From Zeimonas sp032027205 (GTDB taxonomy: Bacteria > Pseudomonadota > Gammaproteobacteria > Burkholderiales > Burkholderiaceae_E): a stretch of DNA of 64,000 bases. The stretch spans positions 3,351,418 to 3,415,417 of the forward strand of contig JAVSMN010000001.1 in the NCBI GenBank assembly GCA_032027205.1, written 5' to 3'. Below are positions 46,624-58,000 of the stretch, in pieces; the stretch's first letter is position 1, and each line of letters begins with the position of its first letter. Both the position numbers and the translations under genes were made by a program. The notes under the pieces were generated by a model, which was not told where the DNA came from, made no database searches, and worked only from the letters and a program-made list of their open reading frames with translations.

Positions 46624-47790
46624 ATGCGCATTACGGATATCCGCGAGAAGACTGTCTCGATCGCGTCGCCCATCGCGAACGCGTACATCGATTTCTCGAA
46701 GATGACCTGCTCGGTCGTGGCCGTCGTCACCGACGTCGTGCGCGACGGCAAGCCGGTCGTGGGATTCGGTTTCAACTCAAACGGCCGTTACGGGCAGGGC
46801 GCGCTGATGCGCGAGCGTTTCATTGATCGCGTGCTGTCCGCCGCGCCGGAGACGCTGGTCGATCACGAGCGCATGAATCTCGATCCGTTCGCGATCTGGA
46901 ACGCGCTGATGACCAACGAGAAGCCCGGCGGCCACGGCGAGCGTTCGGTGGCGGTCGGCACGATCGACATGGCGGTCTGGGACGCGGTGGCGAAGATCGA
47001 GGGCAAGCCGCTGTACCGCCTGCTCGCCGATCGATATCGCGATGGCGTTTTCGACGACAAGGTCTGGGTCTACGCGGCCGGCGGCTATTACTACCCGGGC
47101 AAGGATCACGCGAAGTTGCAGGACGAGATGCGCGGATATCTCGATCGCGGCTACCGCGTCGTGAAGATGAAGATCGGCGGCGCGAGTCTCGACGAGGACC
47201 TGCGGCGCATCGATGCGGTGCTACAGGTCGTGGGTGAAGGGCGCAACCTCGCCGTCGACGCCAACGGGCGCTTCGATCTTCCCACCGCGCTCGCCTACGG
47301 CAAGGCGCTCGAGCCCTACGGCTTGTTCTGGTACGAGGAAGCGGGCGACCCGCTCGATTACGCGCTGCAGGCGGAACTCGCGCAACACTATTCCGGGGCG
47401 CTCGCCACCGGCGAGAACCTCTTCAGTCACCAGGACGCGCGCAACCTGCTGCGCTACGGCGGCATGCGGCCCGAGTGCGATTGGCTGCAGTTCGACTGCG
47501 CGCTGTCGTACGGACTCGTCGAGTACCTGCGCACGCTCGACGCGATGAAGGAACTTGGATGGTCGTCGGGCCGGGTCGTTCCGCACGGTGGGCACCAGAT
47601 GTCGCTGAACATCGCCGCCGGACTGCACCTGGGCGGCAACGAGTCGTACCCGGACGTCTTCCAGCCCTTCGGCGGATTCGCCGACGGCCTTCGCGTCGAG
47701 GAGGGCTACGTCGGTCTGCCCGAGATCCCCGGCGTGGGATTCGAAGCGAAGTCTGCGCTCTACGAGGTGATGCGACCGCTGTCGGAATGA
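46624..47790 (+). CDS. tarD: D(-)-tartrate dehydratase
   Basis: An enolase-superfamily enzyme that turns D-tartrate into oxaloacetate. The 388-residue product is very close, as I recall it, to the Bradyrhizobium enzyme: SPIANAYIDFSKMT, GFGFNSNGRYGQG, NEKPGGHGERSVAVGTIDM, and AGGYYYPGKDH are kept. The KxK base is in VVKMKIGGA, metal ligands in VDANGRFD and FWYEEAGDPLDY, and the catalytic His in VPHGGHQMSLNIAAG. No tartrate transporter or regulator is nearby. It is 30 bases after sugE, so a riboswitch-controlled transcript would include it unless it has its own promoter. Confidence 0.92.
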   Translation: MRITDIREKTVSIASPIANAYIDFSKMTCSVVAVVTDVVRDGKPVVGFGFNSNGRYGQGALMRERFIDRVLSAAPETLVDHERMNLDPFAIWNALMTNEKPGGHGERSVAVGTIDMAVWDAVAKIEGKPLYRLLADRYRDGVFDDKVWVYAAGGYYYPGKDHAKLQDEMRGYLDRGYRVVKMKIGGASLDEDLRRIDAVLQVVGEGRNLAVDANGRFDLPTALAYGKALEPYGLFWYEEAGDPLDYALQAELAQHYSGALATGENLFSHQDARNLLRYGGMRPECDWLQFDCALSYGLVEYLRTLDAMKELGWSSGRVVPHGGHQMSLNIAAGLHLGGNESYPDVFQPFGGFADGLRVEEGYVGLPEIPGVGFEAKSALYEVMRPLSE

Positions 47791-47791
47791 T

Positions 47792-47817
47792 CGCCGCTCG
47801 ACGCGGCTCGAGCGGCG
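47792..47817. repeat. Perfect 10-bp inverted repeat between convergent genes
   Basis: CGCCGCTCGA / TCGAGCGGCG around CGCGGC, directly after the tarD stop. It probably works as a terminator for one or both convergent transcripts although no T-run follows. Confidence 0.6.
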
Positions 47818-47852
47818 CCAACCCCGCTTTCCCGAGCCGCTCACCGGTTTCC

Positions 47853-49205
47853 TCACGGGTCGCGCAGCCCTTCGTCGAGCGAACGGATGACCGGGTACAG
47901 CAGGTACGACATCACTGTGCGGTCGCCGAACACGACCTCGGCGGTGAGCGTCATGCCGGGCAGGAAGCGGATCGCTCCGGGCACGCCTTCGAGCGTCGTG
48001 TCCTTCAGCGCGATGCGCGCCCGGTAGAACGCCTCGCGACCGGTATCTGGCCCCTGCGCTTCGCTCTCGGCACGGGCGAAGGAGTCTTCGCTCACCGTGC
48101 GCACGCGCCCCTCGAGCACGCCGTACTGCTGGAACGGATATGGGTCGAGCTTGATGCGCGCGCGGTCGCCCGAACGCAGGTAGCTGATATAGCGCGCGTC
48201 GATCTCCACCTCCGCTTCCAGCGGTGCGTCGAGCGGAACGAGCGTCATCAGCGGCTCGGCTTCCTTCAGCACCGATCCCGTCGACCGCTTCGCGATTTCC
48301 TGTACGACGCTGTCCGCCTGCGCGGTGACGATCGTCAGCTCGTTCTTGCGTTCAGCCTTCCGCAACTGGTCGGCGACTGCGTCGCGCTCGCGTTTCACGA
48401 CGACGAGCTCTTCCATTACTTTTCCGCGCCAGTCCTGCAAGAAGGCCTTGCGGTCGGCCTCGAGCTTCGCAATCTCGCGAACGAGCTGCGTGGAACTGTT
48501 CAGCAACTGCTCGAGGTCGCGCTCGGTCTGCAGTCGGTCGCGCTGCGTCTCGAGCACTTTCAGCATCGGCATGAAGTTCCCCTCGCGCAGCTTCTCGTGC
48601 ATGCGCTCGATCTCGAGGTTCTTCTTCAACCGCTCGCGCAGCACGACTTCTTCGCGTTTGTTCCCCGCGACGGTCGCATACAGCCGCTTGATGTTCTCGT
48701 CGAACGCACGCATCCGCGACTCGAGATTGCCGCGCCGCTCCTCGAACAGGCGTAGCTGCAACAGTTCCTCGGCGTTAGCCGGCGTGGCAGGCTTCGACGA
48801 GGCGCCCGACAGCTCCGCCTCCAACCGCTTCGTCTGTGCATCGAGGCTCGCGTGTCGCACGCTGAGTTGCGAAAGGTCGGAAGTCGCAAAAGTCGGATCG
48901 AAGGTCGCGAGCCTCGTGCCCTTGCGGACGATCTGGCCGACCTGCACGTCGATGCTGCGGATCATCGACGGCTCCAGCGGTTGCACGACGATGGTCGGCG
49001 TCGTCGTGATCAGGCGGCCGCGGCCGACGACGATGCGATCGACTTTCGCGAGCGACGCCCACAGCGTGGCCGCGACGAGCAGCCCGCCGAGCACGTAGAG
49101 CGTCGCTCGTGCCTGCCACGGCATCGATTCGTTCTCGATCGCTTCGGCCTCGGAGAGAAAGGCACGCTCGGCGGCGCTGCCCTGCGCTCGAATCCTGGAC
49201 CTCAT
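47853..49205 (-). CDS. Type I secretion periplasmic adaptor, HlyD family
   Basis: A 450-residue membrane fusion protein. One membrane helix (about residues 32-52) follows a cytoplasmic tail; next are a lipoyl-like half (VVQPLEPSMIRSIDVQVGQ), a long coiled coil (about 115-310, rich in Glu, Arg and Leu) that would reach the outer-membrane channel, the second lipoyl half (LTIVTAQADSVVQEI) and a C-terminal beta domain (PLDAPLEAEVEIDARYISYL, read as EAEVEIDARYI). It starts 31 bases after the exporter gene. No TolC-like gene is in the window, so a general outer-membrane channel is likely used. Confidence 0.92.
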   Translation of the reverse strand: MRSRIRAQGSAAERAFLSEAEAIENESMPWQARATLYVLGGLLVAATLWASLAKVDRIVVGRGRLITTTPTIVVQPLEPSMIRSIDVQVGQIVRKGTRLATFDPTFATSDLSQLSVRHASLDAQTKRLEAELSGASSKPATPANAEELLQLRLFEERRGNLESRMRAFDENIKRLYATVAGNKREEVVLRERLKKNLEIERMHEKLREGNFMPMLKVLETQRDRLQTERDLEQLLNSSTQLVREIAKLEADRKAFLQDWRGKVMEELVVVKRERDAVADQLRKAERKNELTIVTAQADSVVQEIAKRSTGSVLKEAEPLMTLVPLDAPLEAEVEIDARYISYLRSGDRARIKLDPYPFQQYGVLEGRVRTVSEDSFARAESEAQGPDTGREAFYRARIALKDTTLEGVPGAIRFLPGMTLTAEVVFGDRTVMSYLLYPVIRSLDEGLRDP

Positions 49206-49236
49206 GACGCGCCTCGTGTCGTGGGCGTTGCGATGC

Positions 49237-51456
49237 CTAGAGATGTTTCGTCTGCTGGTTCCACAGGCGCTGGTACAGCGCCGAGCGCGTCAGCAGCTCG
49301 CGGTGCGATCCGATGTCGGCGATCCGTCCTGCGTCGAGGACGATGATTTGATCGCAGGGGACGAGCGTCGTCAGCCGATGCGAGACGATAAGCACCGTAC
49401 GGCCGGCGCGGATGCGCCCGAGCTGCGCGAGGAAGATTGCCTCGCTCTCCGGATCGAGCGCGCTCGTGGCCTCGTCGAAAATCAGCAGGCGCGGTTCGGT
49501 GAGCAGGGCACGCGCAATCGCGAGCCGCTGCTTCTGGCCGCCGGAGAAGTTCTCCGCATTCTCTTCGATCGCGGTGTCGAATCCCTGCGGCAGGCGCTCG
49601 ATGAACTCGAGGGCGCCGGCGACGCGGGCAGCCGTCACCACCTCGTCCATCGACGCCCATGGCTTCGTCGCCGAGATGTTCTCGCGAACCGATCCGCGGA
49701 ACAGGAAGCTGTCCTGCAGCACGGCGCCGATGTTGCGGCGAAGGTGCGGCAGGTCGATCTCACGGATGTCGATGCCGTCGAAACGGATCACGCCCTCCTG
49801 CGGCGGGTACAGACCCTGCATCAATCGCGTCATCGTCGTCTTGCCGGAACCGCTCCTGCCCACGACGCCGACGAGCGAGCCGGCGGGAATGCGAAGCGAC
49901 ACCTGCTCGAGGACCGGCGTGCCGCCGGGCGAATAGCGAAAGCCGACGCGATCGAGCTCGATCGCGCCACTGAGCCGGGGAGTGAGGCCCGTGCTGCGCC
50001 GCTGCTCGGGCGGGTGGTTCATCACCGTGCCCAGCATGCGAACCGACAGAGCCGTCTCCTGGTACTCCTGCACCAGCGAGACGATCTGCACCAGCGGCGT
50101 GATCACGCGCCCGGAGAACATCTGGAACGCGATCAGCGCGCCGATAGTCAGTTGCTGTTCGAACACCGCCTGCGCGCCGAACGCGATGATGGCGACGACC
50201 ATCGCCTTCTCGAGAAAGCCGGTGGCCGCCTGCGCCGAGATGCCGATCTTCCCGACGCGGTAGTGCGTGCGGATCGCCGCCGAGGTCCGGTCGTCCCATT
50301 TCCGGCGCTGGATCGGCTCGATGGCCAGCGTCTTCACGGTTCTCATGCCGTGGATGGCTTCGACGAGCATTGCCTGCTTCTCGGCCTCGGCGTTGTACAA
50401 CTCGAGCAGGCGCCGCCGGAACGGCCCGATCATCGAGGCGACGATCGCGGCGATGACGAGCGCGAACGCGAAGACGACTGCCGTGAGCTTCACGCTGTAG
50501 AACAGCAGCACCGGCACGACGACGAACAGCGCGCTGGCGTCGAGCAGCGTAAGGAACAGGCGCCCCGTGAGGAATTGGCGGATCTTCTCGGCCTGCTGCA
50601 TGTGGCGAACGAGCACGCCTGCCGAACCCGCTTCGAAGTAGTCGATCGGCAGCGACAGCAGATGGCTGAAGGTGCGCATCGCCAGGCGCAGGTCGATCTT
50701 GTTGGATGCGTACAGAAGAAGGTATTGGCGCACGAAGCCGAAGGCCGATTCGAACAGCAGCGCGAGCATCACGCCGACGGTGAGCACGTGCAGCGTCGAC
50801 GTGCTGTGATGTGCGACGACCTTGTCGATCACCAGTTGGAAGAAGATCGGAACCGCCAGCGCAACGACGTAGAGCGCAGCGGTTCCGATCGCGACGTCGC
50901 GGAAGGCGTGTCGCTGCCGCAGGAATTCGGGAACGAACCAGCGCAGCCCGAACGGCTGCTGCGGATCGTCGATTCGCCACTCGCGTGCGACGAGCACCGC
51001 GTCGCCCGTCCAGCGCTCGCGGAAGCGGTCGTCCTCGAGCAGGAAGACGCCTTCGTGGCTCGCAAGCGGATCGAAGATCGCCAGGCGAAGGTTTCCACCC
51101 GTGCGATCGATGGCGGCGACGACGACGCTGTTGCCGTTGTCGAGCCGCGCAATGACGGGAAAGGCGCGCTCCAGGTCGACGAGCCGCTCGAAGCTCAGGT
51201 GTTGAGCGCGTGCGCGCAAGCCGAGTGTGCGCGCGATCGAGACGAGTTGCGAGGGGGTTGGTTCCGCAGACGTGAGGCTGTGCTCGAGGACCAGCTTGTC
51301 ACGCGAAGTCGCGATTCCGAAATGCGCCGCCGCGGCGACCAGGCAATGCAGTGCGGTGTGCTGCGCAGCGTCGGCTGCTTCACCTTGCGCGCAGCCGCTT
51401 TCGATCGGTTCGCGCGCACCGCCGCTCGCCTCGATCTCGATGGTGCTGATCCGCAT
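49237..51456 (-). CDS. Type I secretion ABC exporter, HlyB-like
   Basis: A 739-residue exporter with an N-terminal C39-like domain (about 1-140), six membrane helices (about 165-450) and an ATPase domain (about 490-739). In the C39-like domain TALHCLVAAAAHFGI puts threonine where the protease cysteine should be, so it does not cut leader peptides but would hold the substrate, as in HlyB. Walker A is GRSGSGKTT (Lys539), signature NFSGGQKQRLAIARALL, Walker B LLIFDEATSALD, switch His in IVSHRLTTL. It is followed by the adaptor gene and probably exports the giant RTX protein coded divergently. Confidence 0.94.
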   Translation of the reverse strand: MRISTIEIEASGGAREPIESGCAQGEAADAAQHTALHCLVAAAAHFGIATSRDKLVLEHSLTSAEPTPSQLVSIARTLGLRARAQHLSFERLVDLERAFPVIARLDNGNSVVVAAIDRTGGNLRLAIFDPLASHEGVFLLEDDRFRERWTGDAVLVAREWRIDDPQQPFGLRWFVPEFLRQRHAFRDVAIGTAALYVVALAVPIFFQLVIDKVVAHHSTSTLHVLTVGVMLALLFESAFGFVRQYLLLYASNKIDLRLAMRTFSHLLSLPIDYFEAGSAGVLVRHMQQAEKIRQFLTGRLFLTLLDASALFVVVPVLLFYSVKLTAVVFAFALVIAAIVASMIGPFRRRLLELYNAEAEKQAMLVEAIHGMRTVKTLAIEPIQRRKWDDRTSAAIRTHYRVGKIGISAQAATGFLEKAMVVAIIAFGAQAVFEQQLTIGALIAFQMFSGRVITPLVQIVSLVQEYQETALSVRMLGTVMNHPPEQRRSTGLTPRLSGAIELDRVGFRYSPGGTPVLEQVSLRIPAGSLVGVVGRSGSGKTTMTRLMQGLYPPQEGVIRFDGIDIREIDLPHLRRNIGAVLQDSFLFRGSVRENISATKPWASMDEVVTAARVAGALEFIERLPQGFDTAIEENAENFSGGQKQRLAIARALLTEPRLLIFDEATSALDPESEAIFLAQLGRIRAGRTVLIVSHRLTTLVPCDQIIVLDAGRIADIGSHRELLTRSALYQRLWNQQTKHL

Positions 51457-51525
51457 GGTGCGAGCGGTCCGTCCCGAATGCCAACGGGGCGGTGCGCGCG
51501 AGGGTGCGTCGGTGATGGAAGAGAG

Positions 51526-51819
51526 TCAATGACTCGACGGGAAGTTCGGCGAGCCGGCCGGTTTCGGGGTGTCCTTGGCGGGCGCCGCCTCGAGCCGGCG
51601 CACTGCGCCGTGCTGGACGAGTTCCCGGCCTACGCGATCGATCAGGTCGCGGGCGTTCATGAAGCTCTCGAGCGTCATGATGATTCGCTGCCGGTGCACC
51701 GGCTTCGGGTTGCCGTCGGCGTCCTTCTCGAACGGCGATGCCGTGAACGTGTCGATGCGGACGGTCGGGCCGGTCACGGTGATTTCGGTGATGCCGTCTA
51801 CGAACACCTCGTCGTGCAT
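51526..51819 (-). CDS. Small conserved protein of the secretion locus (97 aa)
   Basis: A beta-rich N terminus (DGITEITVTGPTVRIDTFTAS), then a helix (RIIMTLESFMNARDLIDRVG) and a proline-rich tail. A good ribosome site (GGGAGG) precedes ATG 51819. Small proteins of similar look sit before HlyB-type exporters in other proteobacteria, but I know no function. It heads the transcript with the exporter (69-base gap) and is divergent from the giant protein. Confidence 0.7.
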   Translation of the reverse strand: MHDEVFVDGITEITVTGPTVRIDTFTASPFEKDADGNPKPVHRQRIIMTLESFMNARDLIDRVGRELVQHGAVRRLEAAPAKDTPKPAGSPNFPSSH

Positions 51820-51905
51820 GTCGCCTCCCGGGCGCCGAGTCGTCCGGCGTTGCCGCGCTTATCGATGAGTGCGCGGATAAGCAAGTCTAGCTACGCCGCG
51901 GGGAA

Positions 51906-51936
51906 TGAACACAGAAATCGCCGAACGGCGTAGTAT
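51906..51936 (+). promoter_or_regulatory. Possible promoter of the giant RTX gene
   Basis: TGAACA (51906-51911) and TAGTAT (51931-51936) are 19 bases apart, at the only AT-rich spot of the 197-base divergent gap. CGCCG-AA-CGGCG (51919-51930) precedes a run of seven T, so the same bases could instead form a terminator-like hairpin. Confidence 0.3.
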
Positions 51937-52016
51937 TTTTTTGAAAGAAGGCCGGGCAGCGGTTCTCCGCGCGAAGGTCGGCAGGGGTTCTCGGTGCGCT
52001 GAATGGGGAGACGCGC

Positions 52017-55000
52017 ATGAGAGTCAGATATCGTTCCGCGAAAAGAACGGCGTCGAGATATCTGATCGACGACCCTGCACCGTCCGGCATCTACGGAGCA
52101 GCACGGTCCGGCACCTGGATCGCCGACCCGGGCCTGCGCAATCTGCGCGGTTCGTTCCCGGGCAACGGCAAATTTCCCCTCGATCCGCAGGCCTCTTCCG
52201 ACTGGAGCGAAGGGCCGGTCTTCGTGCCGACCGTCAAGCCGTGGCGGCCATCGTCGGGCTTCGGCGACGACGTCTCGTTGCTGGCCTCCCAGACCACCCC
52301 GCGTTGTTCGCCCGCGCTCCAGGTTCGGCTCGGCGACGCATCCGTGCCGTTCCCCGGCATGGCCGGCTTGCACATCCGGCTCAGCGCACCCAACGACGCG
52401 CCCGCCGGCCCCATTCCCGGTGCCGCAACGGTCGTCCCCGCCGGAGCCAGCCTGCCCGCATCGACGATCGGCGATGCACCGGGCGGCGGACTCGGCGTGG
52501 AGACGCCGGTCGTTCCGCCGGCCACGAGCCCGACGCCCCCGGTCGGCGTCGGTGAGCAGACGGGCATCGTGCGGCTTGCCGGTTCGCCGCGCGCGGATCG
52601 GATCGCAGGCGGCGCGGGCAGCGACGAAATCGACGGTCGCGAGGGCAACGACGAACTCCTGGGTGGGGAGGGTGGCGATGCGCTGGTTGCTGGCGAGGGC
52701 GACGACGTCCTCGATGGCGGGCCGGGCGCCGACGTCGCCCGCTTCAGCGGCTCCGTTTTCGAATACGACATCTCGAGGCAGTCGGCCACGCAGTTCACGG
52801 TTCGACACGCCCGCGCCGTCGGCGGTGCATCGGACGGTACCGACCTGGTGCGCAACGTCGAGCGGCTCGACTTCCGCGATCGCAAGATCCTGCTCGACGG
52901 GTCCAACAACGCACCGCTCGTGCGGGCCGACGATGGCCTCACGACGGTCGACGGCCGCTCGCTGACGATTCCGTTCAGTCGCCTGCTCGGCAACGACTTC
53001 GATTTCGATGGCGACCGCTTGACCATCACGCAGGTCAAGGGAAAGCCCGCGGACAGCGTGAGGATCGTCGGCAACTCGATCGTCTTCACGCCCCCGGCAG
53101 GCGTCCAGTGGGCGCTCGCGAGCTTCACGTCGTACGAGACGCCTTTCCTCTATACCGTTTCGGATGGGCGCGGGGGCACCGCGACGACTTCGGCAACGGT
53201 CACGATCACACGGCCTGCCGACCTGCGAGGTCTGCCTGCCGGTCCGGCGGGCACGTCGCTCGAGGGCGCCGGAGGCCCCGGCGAGGCGCCCGGCGCGACC
53301 TTCACGAAGGTGTCGGGCCAGTCGGTCACCGGCACCGACGGCGACGACCTGATCCTCGTACCGACCTCCGGAGCGATGACGGGCGGCATCGTCGATGGCC
53401 AGGCGGGCGTGGACGAGTTGCGGTTCACGAGCGTCGGCAACGCACAGACCCTCACCCTGCCGAGTTCGCTCGCCAACGTCGAGCGCATCGTCATCGGCAC
53501 CGGCACCGCGCCGGCGGCCGACACGACGGGAACGAGCGCGCACGTCGTCACCGGGAGCGCCGTCGGCTACGGGCTCGAGTTCGTCGGAAACGCGGGCGCC
53601 AACCGGATCACCGGCACGAATTTCGCTGATCGAATCGACGGCGGCGTCGGCGACGACAGGATGACCGGCGGCACGGGCGATGACACCTACTTCGTCGACA
53701 GCGCCGCGGACGTCGTCAACGAATCGTCCGGCACCGGTGGCACGGACACGGTCTATGCGAGCGTCAGTTACACGCTGCCGTCGCGCGTCGAGAATCTCTC
53801 GCTGCTCGGTACGCAAAACATCAACGCCACCGGCAACTCGCTCGCCAACACGCTGGTCGGCAACGCAGGCGGGAATGCGCTCAGCGGTGCAGGCGGCGCC
53901 GACACGCTCGACGGCGGCGCGGGCGCCGACACGATGGCGGGCGGCGGCGGCAACGACACCTATCTCGTCGACGATCCGGGCGACGTCGTCACCGAAGCGT
54001 CGGGAGCGGGCACCGACACCGTGCGCGCGAACGTCACGTACACGCTGGCGGCGAACGTCGAGAACCTCGTTCTCGTCGGCACAGGCGCGATCGACGGAAC
54101 CGGCAACACGCTCGGCAACACGATCGACGGAAGCGCCGGCAACAACACGCTGCGCGGCGGCGCGGGCGTGGACGCGCTCAACGGCGGCGATGGCGACGAC
54201 GTGATCGAAGGTGGCGCGGGCAACGATACGCTCGACGGCGGCGCCGGCACGAACATTGCGCGCTACTCGGGTGCGCAGGCCGATTACACAGTAGCCGCTG
54301 GAACCGGCGGTGCATTCACCATCACCGATCGCCGCTCGGGTGCGCCCGACGGAGTGGACACCGTTCGCAACATCTCGCTGCTGCAGTTCTCGGACGTCGC
54401 GGTTCCGCTGGGGGGCCCCGCGAACCAGTCACCGGTCGCCGTCGCCGACAGCGGCACGACGGCCGAGGACACGACCTGGACGGTTCCGACAACCGTTCTC
54501 ACAGCGAACGACAGCGACCCCGACGCCGGCGACATCCTGTCGATCACCGGCGTGGGCGGTGCTTCCAACGGCACCGTCGCCCTTGCGGGCGGCAACGTGA
54601 GTTTCACGCCCGCGATCAACTTCAACGGCACGGGAAGCTTCACCTACACGCTGTCCGACGGCCATGGCGGCACGGCCACCGGCAGCGTCTCGGTCGCGGT
54701 CACCGCCGTGAACGACGCACCGGTAGCCGGCGACGATGATTTCGCCACGCCGGCGGACACGCCTTTGACGATCGCCGCCTCGGCATTGCTCGCGAACGAC
54801 AGCGACGTCGAAGGTGCGCCAATCACCGTCGTCAACGTCGGCGGCGCCACGAACGGAACGGTCTCCGCCAGCGGTGGCGATTTCGTCTTCACGCCGGCCG
54901 CGGGCTTCGGCGGCACCGCGAGCTTCACCTACCAGGCGAGCGACGGACAGGCGCAGAGCGCCCCGGCCACCGTGCGCATCGCCGTGGGATCCCCGGCACC

Positions 55001-58000
55001 GAACGAGATCGTGCTCGAGAACCAGAAGCCGGGAAGCCCCCAGAGCGAGTGGGACGTCAGCGACTACGACTCCAGCATCGAAGGCTACGCGGCGCAGTTC
55101 AGTTCGAACCTCGGCGAAACCGTCCAGTTCAAGGTCGACACCGACGCCACCGACTACCGCATCGACATCTATCGGCTCGGCTACTACGGCGGCAATGGCG
55201 CGCGCAAGGTCGCGACGATCGACCCGACATGGATCGGGCGGCAACCGACGCCGGTCAGCGACGACACCACCGGTCTCGTCGACGCTGGCAATTGGAACGT
55301 CTCAGCCAGCTGGACCATCCCGACCGAAGCGGTATCGGGGGTGTACATCGCGAAGCTCGTGCGCGAGAGCGGCCCGGCCGGTGCGAACCACATTCCCTTC
55401 GTCGTGCGTGACGACAGCGGCCGCTCCGACATCCTGTTCCAGACGTCGGACACCACCTGGCAGGCGTACAACGACTGGGGCGGCAACAGCCTGTATTCCG
55501 GCTCGCCGGTGGGGCGCGCCTACAAGGTCAGCTACAACCGGCCGATCAACACGCGCTACGGCAGCGCGCCCGGGGCGCCCGAGGATTTCCTGTTCGACTC
55601 CGAGTACCCGACGATCCGCTTTCTGGAAGCCAACGGCTACGACGTCTCGTATTTCTCGGGCATCGACAGCGACCGGCGCGGCGCCGAACTGCTCGAGCAC
55701 CAGGTCTTCCTGTCGGTCGGCCACGACGAGTACTGGTCGGGGCAGCAGCGCGCGAACGTCGAGGCGGCACGCGATGCGGGCGTCGACCTGGGCTTCCTCA
55801 GCGGCAACGAGGTGTTCTGGAAAACGCGCTGGGAAAGCAGCATCGACGGTTCCGGCACGCCGTACACGACGTTGGTTTCGTACAAGGAGACGCACCCGGA
55901 TGGTGTCGACGACCCCAGTTCGCAGGCCACTGGTACCTGGCGTGATCCACGCTTCGAGTCCGATGCAGGACGTCCGGAAAATGCGCTGACCGGGCAGCTC
56001 TTCATGGTGAACGACGGCAGTGATCCGCCGACGAAGATCACGGTGCCGGTGGAGGAGGGCCAACTGCGCTTCTGGCGCAACACGGGGCTTGGCACGTCGG
56101 CCACCACGCTTGCCTCCGACATCATTTCGTACGAGTGGGACGAGGACCTGGACAACGGCTTCCGGCCGGCCGGCCTGATCCGGCTATCGTCGACCGTAGA
56201 TCCGAGCGTCAGCTACCTTCAGGACTTCGGTTCCACCTACGGGTCGGGCTCGGCCACGCACAGCCTGACGCTCTATCGCGCGAGCAGCGGGGCGCTCGTC
56301 TTCGGTGCCGGCACCACGCAATGGGGCTGGGGCCTCGACGCGGTGCACGATGGATCGTCGCCCACCGACAGCCGGATCCAGCAGGCAACGGTGAACCTGC
56401 TCGCCGACATGGGCGCGCAGCCGACCACGCTCGCCCCCGCGCTCCTGCCGGCCACGGCCTCCACCGACACGACGGCGCCGACTTCGGTCATCACGTCGCC
56501 CTCGGGCGGAACGAACCTGCAGCCCGGCACTGCGGTGACGATCACCGGCACCGCCGCCGACGTCGGCGGTCGGGTCGGAGGCGTGGAGGTCTCGACCGAC
56601 GGCGGCAGCACCTGGCGGCGCGCCTCGGGACGATCGAACTGGACGTACGACTGGACGCCGCAGGTCGCCGGCAACTTCACGATCCGCAGCCGCGCCGCCG
56701 ACGACACACTCAACCTCGAGACGCCGGGAACCGGCGTGAACGTCACCGTCGGCGGCGCTACCTCGGAAACGTATTCGCTGTGGCCGGCTTCGACCACCCC
56801 GGCCGTCGTCAGCGACGGCGATTCGGTGCCGGTGGAACTCGGCGTGAAGCTCGTGCCGGATGCCGACGGACAGATCACCGGCATCCGCTTCTACAAGGGG
56901 CCGCAGAACCTCGGCACGCACGTCGGCAACCTGTGGACCTCGACCGGTACGCTGCTCGCCAGTACCACCTTCACCGACGAGAGCGCCGGCGGTTGGCAGC
57001 AGGCGAGCTTCGCGAATCCCGTCCCGGTCACCGCCGGCACCACCTATGTTGCGTCGTACTTTGCGCCCCAGGGGCGGTACTCGGTCAACGACAACTACTT
57101 CACCTCCAGCTACACCAACGGACCCTTGACCGCGCCCTCGAGCGCTTCCGCCGAGGGCAACGGCGTGTACCGCTACGGGGCAGCGAGCGCCTTCCCGAAC
57201 GCGACCTTCAGCGCCTCGAACTACTGGGTCGACGTCGTCTTCAATGCGGGGCCGATCAACCAGCTTCCGATAGCCAATCCCGACAGCTTCTCGTTCGCCG
57301 AAGACGCGGTGCTCACGCTGCTGCCGGGCCAACTGACGTCCAACGATACCGATCCGGAGAACGATCCGCTGACCGTCACCGCAGTCGGCAGTGCGACGAA
57401 CGGCACCGTGCGCATGGATTCCGGCAGCATCGTCTTCACGCCGAGCACGAACTTCAACGGCTCGGCGGGCTTCGCGTACACGCTGTCCGACGGCAGGGGC
57501 AGTGCCACCGGCAGTGTCGGGCTCGCGGTGACGCCCGTCAACGATGCGCCGGTGGCGAACGCCGACGCCGGTTTCAGCACCCCCTTCGAGACAGCGCTCA
57601 GCCTTCCAGTGGCCACGCTGCTAGGCAACGACACCGACGTCGACGGCGATGTACTGAGCATCGACTCGGTCGGCACTGCCGTGAACGGCGCCGTGGCGCT
57701 CGACGCCGCCGGCGGCCTCGTCGTGTTCACGCCGGCTGCCGGGTACGCCGGGCCGGCGAGCTTCGCCTACACGATCCGCGATCCCGCCAGTGCGCCGGCA
57801 ACGGCGGTGGTGAGCCTCGTGGTCGGCGCGGCAGGGAACCAGGCGCCGAACGCCGTCGCGGACATCGCGACCACCGACGAAGACCATCCGGTGACGATCA
57901 ACGTCCTGGCGAACGACTCCGATCCCGAAGGCAATCCGCTCGCGGTAGCGCTTCTCGACCTCACGGGCACGCAGGGTACGGTGCGGATCAACACCGACAA

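Noticed and set aside
53604..54285. GGCGGC-rich tandem repeats in the giant gene as a DNA-level repeat
   Set aside because: They are explained by RTX nonapeptides (GGxGxDxLx) in frame.
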